The notes under the pieces are model-generated. The model worked only from the letters and a program-made list of their open reading frames with translations. It was not told the origin of the DNA and ran no database searches. The position numbers and the translations under genes are program-made. 13,367 bases of DNA, taken from Gemmatimonadota bacterium (GTDB lineage: Bacteria; Gemmatimonadota; Gemmatimonadetes; Gemmatimonadales; Gemmatimonadaceae). Below, one piece after another: positions 13,171-13,367 of the stretch (position 1 is its first letter; every line of letters begins with the position of its first letter). The stretch is taken from positions 1 to 13,367 of the forward strand of contig QHUV01000087.1 in assembly GCA_003222065.1 (NCBI GenBank), written 5' to 3'.

Positions 13171-13367
13171 ATGGCGGCCGTGTACGATGTCTGTATCGTC
13201 GGCTCGGGGGCGGGCGGGGGCATGGCGGCGCACGCGCTCACGCAAGCCGGCGCGCACGTGGTGATGCTCGAAGCGGGGCCGTCGTGGTTCGCATCACGCG
13301 ACAGCAAGATGCTCCTGCCGGCGTATTCGTCCTCGCGCCGAGGCGCGGGGACGAAAACCCGTCCATT
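13171..13367 (+). CDS. GMC-family oxidoreductase, N-terminal fragment (cut by window end)
   Basis: Only the first 65 residues are visible. They begin with a Rossmann FAD-binding motif '[19 protein letters not shown]' (Gly11-x-Gly13-x-x-Gly16) and the acidic end of strand two in 'VVMLEAGP'. The continuation, with '[14 protein letters not shown]', is typical of the GMC/choline-dehydrogenase-like enzymes that oxidise sugars or alcohols and pass electrons to a cytochrome or quinone. No signal peptide is visible; partners of this type are often exported with a Tat-bearing small subunit, which would be expected downstream. ATG 13171 lies one base after the stop of the isomerase/epimerase, so the two are almost certainly one operon. 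Class is fairly sure; substrate is inferred from context only. Confidence 0.85.
   Translation, partial: MAAVYDVCIVGSGAGGGMAAHALTQAGAHVVMLEAGPSWFASRDSKMLLPAYSSSRRGAGTKTRP

Overview
The window looks like a high-GC (about two-thirds G+C by eye) chromosomal segment of a soil-type heterotroph. The gene mix (exported S9 peptidase, BglX-type glucosidase, SSS symporter, Tat-exported sugar isomerase/epimerase, GMC oxidoreductase, small AP2-domain protein) and the dispersed intergenic repeats resemble Gemmatimonadota, possibly from a metagenome. That placement is inferred from protein style only; no rRNA or other marker gene is present. All protein genes but one run on the + strand.

Layout. (1) 1-416 holds the 3' part of a DinB-family gene. 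(2) 417-788 is non-coding and mostly one long inverted repeat. (3) 789-5868 encodes a secreted S9 prolyl-oligopeptidase-type peptidase, a small YbjQ-family protein and a secreted GH3 beta-glucosidase (BglX type); the last two overlap by 4 bp. (4) 5869-6595 contains a second inverted repeat, a small AP2-like DNA-binding protein on the minus strand, then a near-consensus promoter and a terminator-like hairpin. (5) 6596-6668 is tRNA-Asn(GUU). (6) 6739-7590 is a carbon-nitrogen hydrolase. (7) 7615-7649 is a short heptamer array. (8) 7658-9799 has an unknown small ORF, an SSS symporter that lacks its N-terminal transmembrane part at an abrupt junction, and a two-helix membrane protein. (9) 9796-10986 is a YcaQ/AlkZ-type DNA glycosylase whose only sensible start is a CTG. 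(10) 11054-12244 has an M23 lipoprotein and an unknown single-pass membrane protein. (11) 12309-13367 has a Tat-exported sugar isomerase/epimerase followed one base later by the start of a GMC oxidoreductase, cut by the window edge.

How they work together. The most coherent theme is extracytoplasmic breakdown of peptides and glycosides: the S9 peptidase, BglX, the symporter and the isomerase/GMC pair. The isomerase/GMC pair is the arrangement expected for oxidising a glycoside at C3 and then cleaving or isomerising the 3-keto product. The YcaQ-like glycosylase, DinB-like protein and nitrilase are housekeeping or repair-type neighbours with no obvious link.

The most unusual signal is not a gene. 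The octamer CGTTAGGC occurs 13 times, with two further GTTAGGC and two CGTTAGG variants, on both strands. It lies mostly inside genes, in several reading frames, and forces rare codons (TTA, CTA, AGG). That points to a genome-wide DNA-level signal such as an uptake, recombination or modification motif.
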